Numbered from the stretch's first letter, positions 34,462-43,966 are shown. The stretch: DNA of 64,000 nucleotides from DASZIT01 sp963709665 (GCA_963709665.1 CAVPWU010000003.1:248001-312000), one strand, 5' to 3'. Program-made: numbers and translations. Notes: generated from the letters alone by a model not told the origin.

Positions 34462-34507
34462 TTGACAGCCTAGCGGAAGCCGGCTCCGCCCCTGGAGGAG
34501 GAACGCC

Positions 34508-35995
34508 ATGTTGCCCGAGTACCTGAACCTCATCGGCGGTGAGCTGCGACCGGCGGCGTCGGGCGCCTGGCTCGACTCGGTCAACCCGGCCACCGGTGGG
34601 GCCTGGGCGCGGGTCCCGGCCAGCGACGCCGAGGACGTGAACGCCGCGGTGGCGGCGGCGGTGTCCGCCCAGCCGGCGTGGGCGGCGCTGTCATCAGGGG
34701 TCCGCGGCACCTACCTTGAGCGCGCCGCCCAGGTGTTCGCCGACTTCGGGGAGGAGCTGGCCCGCCTGGAGACGACGGACAACGGCAACCTCTTCGAGGT
34801 CGCCAAGGCCATCAACGCCATGGCGATGCCCCCGACCTGGAACCGGGCGGCCAACGACGCCCTGCTGGCCGCCAGTGGACAGTCCTCGGTGCTGGACGCC
34901 AATACCCTGGGATTCACCCGGCGGGAGCCCTTCGGCGTGATCGGAGCGATCATCCCCTTCAACATGCCGATCGGGATGTTCGGGGTCAAGGCGTCGGCTG
35001 CCCTGGCCGGTGGGAACACGGTGGTGGCCAAGCCTCCCGAACAGGCGGGCGCCGGCATGCTGCGTCTCGGACAGCTCCTGGCCGAGGTCTTTCCTCCCGG
35101 CGTCGTCAACATCGTGTCGGGGCTGGGCAACGTCGGTGACGCCATCGTCCGTCACCGTGACGTTGCCAAGGTGACCATGACCGGCTCGTCGTCGACCGCC
35201 CGCTTGATCCAGGCGGCGGCGGCAGAGACCCTGACCCCGAGTACCTTCGAGCTGGGCGGCAAGTCCCCCAACATCGTGTTTGCCGACGCCGATCTCGACG
35301 CCGCGGCGTTCGGGCTCACCGTCCCCTCGGTCTTCAACTTCAACTCGGGTCAGGCGTGCGTGGCCGGCACCCGGATGCTGGTGCAGCGCCCGATCCTCGA
35401 CGAGATGATCGACCGGGTCCGGGCCATCGCCGAGTCCCAGGTGATCGGTGACCCCTTCGACCCTGCCACCACCATGGGGCCGATCATCTCCCAGGAGCAG
35501 GTCGACAAGGTGGTCCACTACATCGGTATCGGGAACAAGGAGGCGGAGCTCGTCTTCGGCGGTCGCCACGGCGCCGATGTCGTACCGCACCTTCCCCACG
35601 GCTACTGGGTGGAACCCACGTTGTTCCTGACCTCGGACAACTCCACCCAGATCTGCCAGGAGGAGATCTTCGGCCCGGTGGCCGCCATCCTCCCCTTCGA
35701 CACCGAGGAGGAGGCGATCGCTCTCGCCAACGACACCCGGTACGGCCTGGCCGCCGGCGTCTGGACCCAGGACCTCAACCGCGCCCACCGGATGATCCGT
35801 GACATCCAGTCGGGCAACGTCTGGGTGAACTCCTACATGCAGATCCGGTACGAGCTGCCGTTCGGCGGGTTCAAGCACAGCGGGTACGGCTACGACACCG
35901 TGCTTGACTTCACCCACGAGAAGACGGCGGTGATCGCCATGGGCCCGAACACCATGACCGGCGCCAACCCGGTCCCCATCCCGCCGTCGGACTGA
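34508..35995 (+). CDS. Aldehyde dehydrogenase
   Basis: Oxidises an aldehyde to its acid with NAD(P). 495 residues with VIGAIIPFNMPIGMFGVKA (cofactor site), GGNTVVAKPPEQA, catalytic Glu248 in FELGGKSPNI, nucleophile Cys284 in SGQACVAGTR, and the C-terminal IFGPVAAILPFDTEEEAI and PFGGFKHSGYGYD. GGAGGAGG lies 7 nt before ATG 34508. It is divergent from SDR 33258 and shares an operator copy. Functional residues are intact, in contrast to the second island ALDH at 38556. Likely follows an SDR step in oxidation of a P450 product. Confidence 0.88.
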   Translation: MLPEYLNLIGGELRPAASGAWLDSVNPATGGAWARVPASDAEDVNAAVAAAVSAQPAWAALSSGVRGTYLERAAQVFADFGEELARLETTDNGNLFEVAKAINAMAMPPTWNRAANDALLAASGQSSVLDANTLGFTRREPFGVIGAIIPFNMPIGMFGVKASAALAGGNTVVAKPPEQAGAGMLRLGQLLAEVFPPGVVNIVSGLGNVGDAIVRHRDVAKVTMTGSSSTARLIQAAAAETLTPSTFELGGKSPNIVFADADLDAAAFGLTVPSVFNFNSGQACVAGTRMLVQRPILDEMIDRVRAIAESQVIGDPFDPATTMGPIISQEQVDKVVHYIGIGNKEAELVFGGRHGADVVPHLPHGYWVEPTLFLTSDNSTQICQEEIFGPVAAILPFDTEEEAIALANDTRYGLAAGVWTQDLNRAHRMIRDIQSGNVWVNSYMQIRYELPFGGFKHSGYGYDTVLDFTHEKTAVIAMGPNTMTGANPVPIPPSD

Positions 35996-36023
35996 GGACC
36001 AGCACCGGGAGACCGGAGCCCGG

Positions 36024-36929
36024 TCAGTCCAACCGCACCTCGGCCTCCATGACGGTGGCGCCGGCGACGTCCATCACCGTATCGATACCGGCCGCCAGCT
36101 CCTCGAGCGTCAGGTCCTCCGAGGTGATGCCCGGGGTCTGCACGATCGCCATCCGCAGTACCTGACCGCCGCCGGCCACCAGGACCTCGCCGTTCAGCCG
36201 GCAGGACTCATGGGCGAGGTAGGCGGCGGCCGGGGCCACCAGGTCGGGGACGAAGGTGTCCATCACCTCGGTGAAGGACTCCTCCGGCACGTCGTAGACG
36301 TGCGACAGGATCTTGGGGTCGGAGAGCCGGGTGTTGGCCCGGGGGGCCACGGCGTTGACCAGGATCCCGTGCCGGCTGGCGTCGAGCGCCAGGCTGCGGG
36401 TGAAGCCGAACACCCCTCCCTTGGCCCCGCCGTAGCTGGTGTTCTTCGGGACCATACCGAACGCCGCCTCTGAACAGGTGTTGATGATCCGGCCGGATCC
36501 GCTGTCTCGAAGGTGGGGCCACGCTGCCAGGGTGACGTTGACGGTGCCCATGTAGTGGACGTCGATCATCCGACGGAACCGGTCGGCGGTCAGGTCGTCG
36601 AACCAGTCGGGCTCCGAGATACCGGCGTTGTTGATGACGACGTCCAACTGGCCGAACGCCTCCAGGGCGGCGCCGACGATGGTGGCGGCCCCCTCTTCGG
36701 TGGCGACCGAGGCGAAGCAGGACACCGCGGTCCCACCGGCGGCCTCGATCTCCTTGACCACCTCGTCGGCGGGGGCCGATGACGAGCCGGTCCCGTCGAG
36801 CTGACCACCGAGATCCGCCACCACGACCTGGGCCCCCCGGGCGGCCAGCAGCTGGGCGTGGGCCCTGCCCACCCCCCGCCCGGCCCCGGTCACGATGGCG
36901 GTCCGTCCGTCGAAACGCAGCTGCTCCAT
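36024..36929 (-). CDS. Short-chain dehydrogenase/reductase (SDR)
   Basis: 301 residues, related to 'mycofactocin-coupled or hydroxysteroid-dehydrogenase-like' SDRs with a long insert after the second strand (VADLGGQLDGTGSSSAPADE). Motifs are TGAGRGVG, INNAGISEPDWFDDL, INTCSEAAFGMV and SYGGAK (Tyr/Lys). The C-terminal extension (VAGGGQVLRMAIVQTPGIT) fits that group. ATG 36929 has AAGGAG upstream. It is convergent with ALDH 34508 and divergent from P450 37080 across an operator copy. Confidence 0.85.
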   Translation of the reverse strand: MEQLRFDGRTAIVTGAGRGVGRAHAQLLAARGAQVVVADLGGQLDGTGSSSAPADEVVKEIEAAGGTAVSCFASVATEEGAATIVGAALEAFGQLDVVINNAGISEPDWFDDLTADRFRRMIDVHYMGTVNVTLAAWPHLRDSGSGRIINTCSEAAFGMVPKNTSYGGAKGGVFGFTRSLALDASRHGILVNAVAPRANTRLSDPKILSHVYDVPEESFTEVMDTFVPDLVAPAAAYLAHESCRLNGEVLVAGGGQVLRMAIVQTPGITSEDLTLEELAAGIDTVMDVAGATVMEAEVRLD

Positions 36930-37035
36930 TGCGCACTCCTTCACTCTCGCCGGCGGTGCCCGCCGCAGTCCGTCGGCGGCATCGCCTCCCAGCGACGGCG
37001 GAACCGCCCGGGAATTGAGAACCTTGGGCAGACTA

Positions 37036-37049
37036 ACCTAAGATTTGTT
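37036..37049 (-). promoter_or_regulatory. Island operator, copy 4
   Basis: Minus strand AACAAATCTTAGGT, between divergent SDR (36929) and P450 (37080). On the + strand the TAAGAT inside it could serve as a -10, with TTGAGA 18 bp upstream, so a bound repressor would occlude the P450 promoter. Confidence 0.65.
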
Positions 37050-37079
37050 GACGATGAAGCGGGAGTGGGGTGCAGCGGT

Positions 37080-38381
37080 ATGACCGAATCAGAGAACTGC
37101 CCGTTCGAGGGCGTCGACTTCTTCTCCGACGAGACCCTGATTGACGATCCCTACCCGTACTTCGAGTTCCTCCGGGACCAGAAGGGACCGGTCTGGTTGG
37201 AGCCTGAGTACGGCGTAGCGATGGTGACCGGCCACGCCGAAGCCATGGCCGTGCTGCGCGACCCGGACGCCTTCTCCTCCTGCAATGCACCCACTGGGCC
37301 GTTCCCGGGACTCCCCGTGGCTCCGGAGGGCGACGACGCCACCTCGGTCATCGACGAATACCGGGACCAACTGCCCATGCACGAGTTCATGGTCACCATG
37401 GATCCGCCACAACACAGCGAACTACGCGGCCTCCTGCGGGGTCTCTTCACACCTCGTCGCCTGAAGGAGAACGAGGACTTCATGTGGAGCCTGGCCGATG
37501 ACCAGTTCGACGAGTTCCTGTCCGACGGGCAGTGTGAATTCGTCGAACAGTACGCAGCTCCATACACCAGCGTGGTCATCGCCGATCTGCTCGGGGTCCC
37601 GGAGGAGGACCGGAGGGCCTTCCGCCGGCTCTTCGACAAGCAGATGATGGCCGAGGTGTCCGAGGAACAGCAGATCCTGGCCGACAACCCTCTGGCCTAC
37701 ATCGAAGAGGCCTTCACCGGCTATATCAACGATCGCCGGGAGACCCCCCGGAGTGATGTCCTGACCCATCTGGCGCTGGCCAAGTACTCCGATGGCTCGG
37801 TCCCCGATGTCACCGCCCTGGCCCGGGAGGCCTCCTTCGTCTTTGCCGCCGGCCAGGAGACCACCGTCCGTTTGCTGGCCTTCGCCATCCGCCATCTGGC
37901 GGAGCACCAGGACGTCCAGCGCCGTCTCCGTGATGATCGTGAACTGATCCCCGAGTTCGTCGAGGAGATGTTGCGCCTCGAGAGCCCGATCAAGGCCTAC
38001 TTCCGGATGGCCCGGCGAACCACCACCCTAGGGGGGGTCCACATCCCCGCCGGCACGTCGGTCATGCTGCTGCCCGGAGCCGCCAACCGCGATCCTCGTC
38101 AATTCACCGACCCGGACGCCTTGGCCCTCGATCGGCGCAACGTGCGCGAGCAGCTCGCCTTCAGCCGCGGCGTGCACAGCTGTCTCGGCCAACCTCTGGC
38201 CCGTTCCGAGGGCCGCATCACCCTCGAACGACTGCTCGATCGCATGCCGGAGTTCCACGTGGCCGAGGAGTACCACGGGACGCCTGATGCCCGGACGTGG
38301 GAGTACCTCGCCACCTGGATCTTCCGAGGGCTCACCGCCGTCCACATCACCTTCCCGGCCTCGGTCCCCGCCCGCGCCTGA
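37080..38381 (+). CDS. Cytochrome P450, paralogue 1
   Basis: Heme monooxygenase of 433 residues (class I, soluble). It has the I-helix oxygen-activation motif AGQETT near 257, ExxR in EEMLRLES near 296, and the heme-ligand loop FSRGVHSCLGQPLA with Cys368. It would hydroxylate a hydrophobic substrate using electrons from a ferredoxin such as 33035-33226. ATG 37080 follows GGGAGTGGGG. It is divergent from SDR 36024 with an operator copy overlapping its promoter. CYP family not assigned. Confidence 0.9.
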   Translation: MTESENCPFEGVDFFSDETLIDDPYPYFEFLRDQKGPVWLEPEYGVAMVTGHAEAMAVLRDPDAFSSCNAPTGPFPGLPVAPEGDDATSVIDEYRDQLPMHEFMVTMDPPQHSELRGLLRGLFTPRRLKENEDFMWSLADDQFDEFLSDGQCEFVEQYAAPYTSVVIADLLGVPEEDRRAFRRLFDKQMMAEVSEEQQILADNPLAYIEEAFTGYINDRRETPRSDVLTHLALAKYSDGSVPDVTALAREASFVFAAGQETTVRLLAFAIRHLAEHQDVQRRLRDDRELIPEFVEEMLRLESPIKAYFRMARRTTTLGGVHIPAGTSVMLLPGAANRDPRQFTDPDALALDRRNVREQLAFSRGVHSCLGQPLARSEGRITLERLLDRMPEFHVAEEYHGTPDARTWEYLATWIFRGLTAVHITFPASVPARA

Positions 38382-38410
38382 CCAGGCGTGTGACCGCCGG
38401 AAGGCTCCGG

Positions 38411-38424
38411 AACAAGTGTTAGGT
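38411..38424 (+). promoter_or_regulatory. Island operator, copy 5
   Basis: AACAAGTGTTAGGT, about 130 bp before the frameshifted ALDH (38556) that leads a unit with VWA and AAA+ genes. One base (G for A at position 6) departs from copies 1 and 2. Confidence 0.6.
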
Positions 38425-38555
38425 TACGCTCACCAAGGGATCCGCGGGGCATGGTGATCGATTCCGAGGGGCCGGATCGGCTGGCGGCCCCGTGGAACGA
38501 CTCACGGATTTCTACCGGATCGGACAGAGCGGTCGACGGCTGAAGGGAATCAGGC

Positions 38556-40048
38556 ATGCCCGAAACGACGAAGGTCGAGTTCGAAACCAGAATGCTCATC
38601 GACGGGGCGTTGGTCGACGGGGAGTCGGGTGTCTTTCCGAACCTCAACCCTGCCACCGAGGAGGAGATCGGCCTCGCCCCCGATGCCTCCCGGGGCGACA
38701 TGCTCCGGGCCATCGATGCGGCCCGGCGAGCCTTCGACGAGACCGACTGGTCGACCAACGGCGCCTTTCGGAGGCGCTGCCTGGAGCAACTCCACGCCGC
38801 CTTGGAGGCTGACAAGGAGGCCCTGCGCGAGGAGCTCATCCTCGAAGTGGGCTGTCCTCGGATGGTGACCCACGGACCCCAGTTGGACGCCCCGTTGAAC
38901 GGGGCCCTGACCTACCCGGCCAGGTTGATCGACGAGTACCCCTGGGAGGTGGCCCTCGAGGACGAGATGTCGGATGTCGTCCCCGGACAGGTGATGACCA
39001 AGAGGATCTGGCGCGAGGCGGTCGGGGTGGTCGGGGCCATCGTCCCCTGGAACTTTCCCTTCGAAGTGTCGATCAACAAGCTCGGTCAGGCCCTGGCGAC
39101 CGGAAACACCGTGGTGCTGAAGCCGGCTCCGGACACGCCGTTCAACGCCACCCGCCTGGGTCGACTGATCGCCGAGCAGACGGACATCCCGGCCGGTGTG
39201 GTGAACATCGTGACGTCCTCCGACCACCTTCTGGGGGAGGAGCTCACGCTCTCCCCCAAGGTCGACCTGATCTCCTTCACCGGCTCGACGGCAGTCGGCA
39301 AACGGATCATGCAGAAGGGGGCTGACACCATGAAGCGCCTCTTCCTCGAGCTGGGGGGAAGTCGGCCACCATCGTCCTCGACGACGCCGACCTCGAGCTG
39401 TCCTGCCTGATCGGCATCGCCCCGTGTATGCACGCCGGCCAGGGCTGTGCCATGCCGACCCGCATGCTGCTGCCCCGCTCCCGCTACGACGAGGGGGTCG
39501 AGATCCTGACGGCGATGTACGAAGGCGTGGTACCGGGCGACCCCCAGGACCCCGGCACCCTATGCGGGCCGGTGATCTCCGCCAAGCAGCGCCAGCGGGT
39601 GCTCGGCCACATCCAGCGTGGCGTCGACGAGGGAGCCACCCTGGCGGTGGGCGGTACCGGGGCACCGGCCGGATCGGAACGAGGCTTCTACGTGAAGCCC
39701 ACCCTGTTTACGGATGTCGACAACAAGATGTCCATCGCCCAGGAGGAGATCTTCGGCCCGGTGCTGGTCGTCATCCCGTTCGACAATGACGAGGACGCCC
39801 TGCGGATTGCCAACGACAGCCAGTACGGCCTGGCCGGCAACGTGATGTCCGGATCCCTGGAACGGGGCCTGGGGGTCGCCCACCGGCTCCGGGCCGGGTT
39901 CCTCGGGATCAACGGCGGCGCACCGTACTTCGCCGACATGCCCTTCGGGGGTTACAAGAGCAGCGGGGTCGGACGGCAGAACGGCTACGCCGGCTTCGAG
40001 CAGTATCTGGAGGTCAAATCGGTGGCCTGGCCGGCGGAGGCCGGGTAG
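38556..40048 (+). pseudogene. Aldehyde dehydrogenase broken by a -1 frameshift in a G run
   Basis: Two adjacent frames together form one ALDH of about 497 residues. The first (38556-39410) runs through VGAIVPWNFPFEVSINKLG, GNTVVLKPAPDTP, FTGSTAVGKR and the catalytic-Glu motif LELGG, then goes out of frame. The second resumes in another frame with HAGQGCAMPTR (catalytic Cys), EEIFGPVLVVIPFDNDEDA and MPFGGYKSSGVGRQNGY. The break is at the six-G run 39353-39358: one more G would read CTG GGG GGG AAG (LGGK) and restore the frame. A homopolymer sequencing error or a recent loss of function are both possible. VWA and AAA+ genes follow immediately. Confidence 0.85.
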
Positions 40049-40067
40049 CACGTCACGGGGGGGACAG

Positions 40068-41804
40068 GTGAGCGAGCCTCTGGGCGCCGTCGAGGACACC
40101 GGGGCGGATGCCGGCCGATTCGCCCTCCTGGCGTCGGCGGTCGCCGGCCGCCGACTCGGGGTGGCCTTCGGGGATCCGCAGAGCCCCCCGTGGAGCGACG
40201 GCCGGACGGTCTTCATCGACCCCGAGACGGGCCCCCGGCGTCAGGTGGAGTGCGTGGTGGTCCAAGCCTCGTTGATCGCGGCCGGGAGCCTCACCCCGGA
40301 GATGATGAGCCGCCTGAACCGCAACCCGGTGGCGGCGCGGCGATTCCTCTGTCTGGAGGGCCACCGGGCGTTGGGTGTCCTCGAACCGCTGCTCCCGGCA
40401 TCGATGGTTTCCCTCGCCGATCGCCCGACCGCCGATCGAACGGACTCGCCGGGTGCCTCCCTCCTCCTCGCCCTGGGTGGTGAGGGGGTCCCGGATCCAC
40501 CCGAGGTCTTCGGCGACCTGCGTCCCCGGTCGGTGGTGGAGCCCGGGGAGCCTGGACTCCGGGGGGGGGCGGCCGCCTCTGATCCGAACCCCCGGCGGCA
40601 GGACGCCCTGCGCGACCTCGAGGACGGTGGAGGAGACCCTTCGCCCATCAACTTCCTCGCCAGCCCGGTCGGGGGCGGGGGGCCCATCGGGCGTCTTCTG
40701 AGGCGCCTCCTCGGGGACGCCCGATCCTCGGGGAGCGGTGCGCCCGGCGCCGACGCCCCCACCCACTCGGGATTGGGCAGCCACCGCGTGTCCCGCCGGG
40801 GCGTCACCACCACCAGCCGGGCGGCGATGGCCGACCGCTCCCCGCTCGACACCCCTCGGGGCCGCACCTACCCCGAGTGGGATGTCCACCATGGCGGTTA
40901 CCGACCCGACTGGTGCACGGTGTCCGAAACCGGTCCCGACGTGGGAACTCCGTCCCCCCTGTCGATCCCCGACCCGAAGGCCCTCCAGCGGGCGCTCGCC
41001 CGCCTGGGCACCGAGCTGGAGCGTCGTCACCGCCAGACCCAGGGCGAGGACATCGACGTGGATGCTGCCGTCGAGTCCTACGTGGAGACCCTGGCCGGGA
41101 CCTCGCCGACCGAGGCCGTCTACATCGAGAGTCAACGGCGCCGTCGGGATCTCTCGGTGCTCGTGCTCCTGGACATCTCCGGGTCGGCCGGCGAACCGAG
41201 TCCCGTCGGTGGGACGGTGCACCTCCACCAACGTATTGCGGCGGCCGCCCTCACCGCCGCGCTGCATGACCTGGGCGACCGAGTGGCCCTCTACGGCTTC
41301 CGATCGCAGGGCCGCGCCGCCGTCTCCGTCATTCCTGTCAAGCACTTCGATGACGGGCTGGCTCCCCTGAGCGTCAGACTGGGAGGGCTGAGCCCGGGTG
41401 GATTCACCCGACTGGGGGCGGCCATCCGCCACGGGGCGGACACCTTGGAGCGGGAGGGCGGGACCCAGAGGCGGTTGCTGGTTGTCCTGTCCGATGGGTT
41501 CGCCTACGACCACGGCTACGAAACAGCCTATGGCGAGGCGGATGCCCGCCGGGCGCTCTCGGAAGCTCGACACCGGGGGATCGGCTGTCTGTGTCTCAGT
41601 ATCGGATCCGGCACCGATGCTGCCGCCCTCCGGAAGGTCTTCGGGACCGCCGCCCACGCCGTCGTGCCCACCGAGGACGACCTCCCGCCTCTTGTCGGAC
41701 CGCTGTTCCGGTCGGCCCTCGGTGCGGCGGAGCTCCAGCGAACCAGAGCCGCCCAGGCCCGTCGTGCGGCGAGCCGTCGGCAGCTCGAGAGGAGGAACGC
41801 GTGA
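40068..41804 (+). CDS. VWA-domain protein (NorD/CoxE-like)
   Basis: 578 residues. The C-terminal von Willebrand A domain carries an intact MIDAS: DISGS (Asp369), GGFTRLG (Thr) and VLSDG (Asp). The N-terminal half is poorly conserved and has a Gly/Pro/Asp-rich linker. Such proteins (NorD, CbbO, CoxE) pair with AAA+ ATPases (NorQ, CbbQ, MoxR) to activate or insert metal into a client enzyme. The GTG start at 40068 lies 20 bp after the ALDH; its stop overlaps the ATPase start (GTGA). The client is unknown: no nitric-oxide reductase, rubisco or CO dehydrogenase is nearby. Confidence 0.8.
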   Translation: MSEPLGAVEDTGADAGRFALLASAVAGRRLGVAFGDPQSPPWSDGRTVFIDPETGPRRQVECVVVQASLIAAGSLTPEMMSRLNRNPVAARRFLCLEGHRALGVLEPLLPASMVSLADRPTADRTDSPGASLLLALGGEGVPDPPEVFGDLRPRSVVEPGEPGLRGGAAASDPNPRRQDALRDLEDGGGDPSPINFLASPVGGGGPIGRLLRRLLGDARSSGSGAPGADAPTHSGLGSHRVSRRGVTTTSRAAMADRSPLDTPRGRTYPEWDVHHGGYRPDWCTVSETGPDVGTPSPLSIPDPKALQRALARLGTELERRHRQTQGEDIDVDAAVESYVETLAGTSPTEAVYIESQRRRRDLSVLVLLDISGSAGEPSPVGGTVHLHQRIAAAALTAALHDLGDRVALYGFRSQGRAAVSVIPVKHFDDGLAPLSVRLGGLSPGGFTRLGAAIRHGADTLEREGGTQRRLLVVLSDGFAYDHGYETAYGEADARRALSEARHRGIGCLCLSIGSGTDAAALRKVFGTAAHAVVPTEDDLPPLVGPLFRSALGAAELQRTRAAQARRAASRRQLERRNA

Positions 41805-42598
41805 CCCAGGATCTCCCGCCGTTCTATCTACCGGTGGCAAATGAGGCAGAGGTCTTCCGAGCTGCCTTCGACCAGAAGCTCGCCGTGATGTTGAAGGGAC
41901 CGACCGGGTGCGGCAAGACCCGGTTCGTCGAGACCATGGCCCATGACCTCGGCCGACCACTGGTCACCGTGGCCTGCCACGACGATCTGACCACGGCTGA
42001 CCTGGTCGGGAGGTACCTGCTGCACGGCGGTGACACCACCTGGGTCGACGGTCCGCTGACCCGAGCGGTGCGGGAGGGGGCCATCTGCTACCTCGACGAG
42101 ATCGTGGAAGCCCGGCAGGACACCACCGTGGTCCTCCACCCCCTCTCCGACTACCGGCGCCAGCTGCCGATCGAACGACTCGGCGAGACCCTCGACGCCG
42201 CGCCGGGGTTCTGCCTGGTGGTGTCGTACAACCCCGGCTACCAGAGTGTGCTCAAGGACTTGAAGGACTCGACGCGCCAGCGCATGGTGGCCATCGAGCT
42301 CGATTTCCCCCCTGCCGACGTGGAGGAGAAGATCCTCCTCCACGAGGCCGGCATCGACCAGCCGACCGCCGCCAGCCTGGTGCAGCTCGGTCAAGCCATC
42401 CGACGACTCGAGGCCTCCGGGCTGCGCGAGGTCGCCTCGACCCGGGTCCTGGTCGCCGCCGGACGACTGGTGGCGGCCGGACTGTCGGCGCGGGACGCCT
42501 GTCGGGCCGCCGTGGCCGGCCCGTTGACCGACGAGCCTCTGATCACCGCCGGACTCCTGGAGATGATCGACACCTACCTGCCCGGTTCCGGCACGTAG
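41801..42598 (+). CDS. MoxR/NorQ/CbbQ-type AAA+ ATPase
   Basis: 265 residues: Walker A GPTGCGKT (33-40), Walker B CYLDEI (Asp near 98), sensor-1 region VVSYNPGYQSVLKDLKDSTR, and the CbbQ/NirQ/NorQ-type C-terminal region (VASTRVLVAAGRLVAAGLSA). ATP-driven remodelling partner of the preceding VWA protein. GTG 41801 with GAGAGGAGG upstream overlaps the VWA stop (GTGA), indicating coupled translation. Linked by co-orientation to the ALDH, so an enzyme of this island may be its client. Confidence 0.87.
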   Translation: MTQDLPPFYLPVANEAEVFRAAFDQKLAVMLKGPTGCGKTRFVETMAHDLGRPLVTVACHDDLTTADLVGRYLLHGGDTTWVDGPLTRAVREGAICYLDEIVEARQDTTVVLHPLSDYRRQLPIERLGETLDAAPGFCLVVSYNPGYQSVLKDLKDSTRQRMVAIELDFPPADVEEKILLHEAGIDQPTAASLVQLGQAIRRLEASGLREVASTRVLVAAGRLVAAGLSARDACRAAVAGPLTDEPLITAGLLEMIDTYLPGSGT

Positions 42599-42616
42599 CT
42601 GGGGGGTGACGTCTCC

Positions 42617-42645
42617 TTGACACTCCGGGAGGGCGTCGCTAGCTT
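42617..42645 (+). promoter_or_regulatory. Predicted promoter of the AveC-family gene
   Basis: TTGACA (42617-42622), 17-bp spacer, TAGCTT (42640-42645), a near-ideal housekeeping-type promoter. Operator copy 6 begins 3 nt after the -10, over the expected transcription start. Confidence 0.6.
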
Positions 42646-42648
42646 TGG

Positions 42649-42662
42649 AACAAATCTCAGGT
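42649..42662 (+). promoter_or_regulatory. Island operator, copy 6
   Basis: AACAAATCTCAGGT directly downstream of the predicted -10 at 42640-42645. A position across the start site is what a repressor would use. Confidence 0.65.
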
Positions 42663-42814
42663 TCGTCCTTCGGGGGGCGGTGACAAGGGGGCGCATTGTC
42701 GTACGAGACGGGCGTTGAGCCCATGCCCAGGGGGCCCGCCGGCCCGCCGGCACCCCGATGGGGGTGGCGTGCTCGCCCCCCTCGTCGATCGAGCCGGTCC
42801 GGGGTGAGCCGCCC

Positions 42815-43966
42815 ATGAGCGCCATCGACCTCACATCCACCGAGGACCCGGTTGCCGGGACGGAGCGGTCGGGGATCAAGCGCCCCTCACCCTGGCTGAT
42901 CGGGATCCTCCTACTGGCCAACGTCGGCATCATCGCCATCCAGTACAACGCCCGTCGAGGGGCGGTGGCCTCCCGGATCGCCAACCCAGCCGTCCACGGC
43001 GCCCCCCGACCGGTGGCCGCCCTCTTCCACCACGACTGGATCCCCACCCTCGAGCTGGGCACGGCCATCGGCGTGATCGCCATGGTCATCATCTTCGTGG
43101 TGATGTGGCAGCGCTACCCCAAGCACCCGATCCTGCTGATGGTCATCGCCACCACCGCCATCGTCTGGATGGACCCCATCATGAACTGGGCCCCCTACGC
43201 CGCCTACAACCCCCAGCTCACCCACTTCCCGGAGACCTGGCCGCTGGCCTCGCTGTCGCCGACCGTCGAGCCGTTCATCGGCATCGGGTACGCCACCTTC
43301 TACCTGGGGGCCTACTTCCCGGCCATCTGGATCCTGCGCCGCATCCAGGCCCGCCGCCCGCTCGACACCTTCGTCTGGCGCCACCCCCTGATCAGCCTGG
43401 GCGGGCTCATCCTGGTCGTCGGCTTCGTCTACGACGGCATCCTCGAGTCGATCCTGGTCCGGACCCAGCTCTACATCTACTCCCAGGTGATTCCCTTCGG
43501 ATCCCTCTTCACCGGCAAGCCCTACCAGTTCCCCCTCCTCTGGGAGTCCACCTTCGTGTGCTGGGTGATGATCCCGGCCGGCGTGCTGCTCTATCGCGAC
43601 GACACCGGACGCACCCAAGCCGAGAAGTTGGCCCAGCGCATCCGTACCTACCGGCCCTTCCGAGGGCGCCCGGCCATCGCCACCTTCACTGTCATGTTCG
43701 CCATCCTCAACGTCGCCTACTTCGCCTACGGGGGCAGCTTCGCCATCATCCGGGACACCGGGGCGGCCACCTCGGTGGCCTGTCCCTGGCCCTTCCCCGA
43801 AGCCAAGGTGTACGACCCGCAGGGCTTCTACGCCAAGGCCGGGCAGCCGGGTCCGTACATGGGCGGCATCTGGGACGGTTGGGAGTCCGCTCAGTCCGGA
43901 CGCCCCGACACGGCCACCAACCCCGACGGCCGCTGCAGTCCCCAGAACCTCAGCGGGCACTCCTGA
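42815..43966 (+). CDS. AveC-family (spirocyclase-like) membrane protein, long paralogue
   Basis: 383 residues with about seven hydrophobic segments: PWLIGILLLANVGIIAIQYN, ELGTAIGVIAMVIIFVVMW, VEPFIGIGYATFYLGAYF, ISLGGLILVVGFVYDGILES and WVMIPAGVLLYRDD. Conserved features shared with 25796-26608 include the W-MDP/W-EAP loop before NWAPYAAY and the QFPLLWE / QYPLYDA segment. ATG 42815 has GGGGTGAG 6 nt upstream; an upstream ATG at 42758 lacks one. A strong promoter with an operator copy precedes it, and a tandem-TetR gene follows 146 bp downstream. Role inferred as membrane-bound processing of a hydrophobic substrate. Confidence 0.8.
   Translation: MSAIDLTSTEDPVAGTERSGIKRPSPWLIGILLLANVGIIAIQYNARRGAVASRIANPAVHGAPRPVAALFHHDWIPTLELGTAIGVIAMVIIFVVMWQRYPKHPILLMVIATTAIVWMDPIMNWAPYAAYNPQLTHFPETWPLASLSPTVEPFIGIGYATFYLGAYFPAIWILRRIQARRPLDTFVWRHPLISLGGLILVVGFVYDGILESILVRTQLYIYSQVIPFGSLFTGKPYQFPLLWESTFVCWVMIPAGVLLYRDDTGRTQAEKLAQRIRTYRPFRGRPAIATFTVMFAILNVAYFAYGGSFAIIRDTGAATSVACPWPFPEAKVYDPQGFYAKAGQPGPYMGGIWDGWESAQSGRPDTATNPDGRCSPQNLSGHS

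Noticed and set aside
38556..40048. Two separate genes in the second ALDH
   Set aside because: The halves carry complementary parts of one ALDH active site and join exactly with one added G at 39353-39358.
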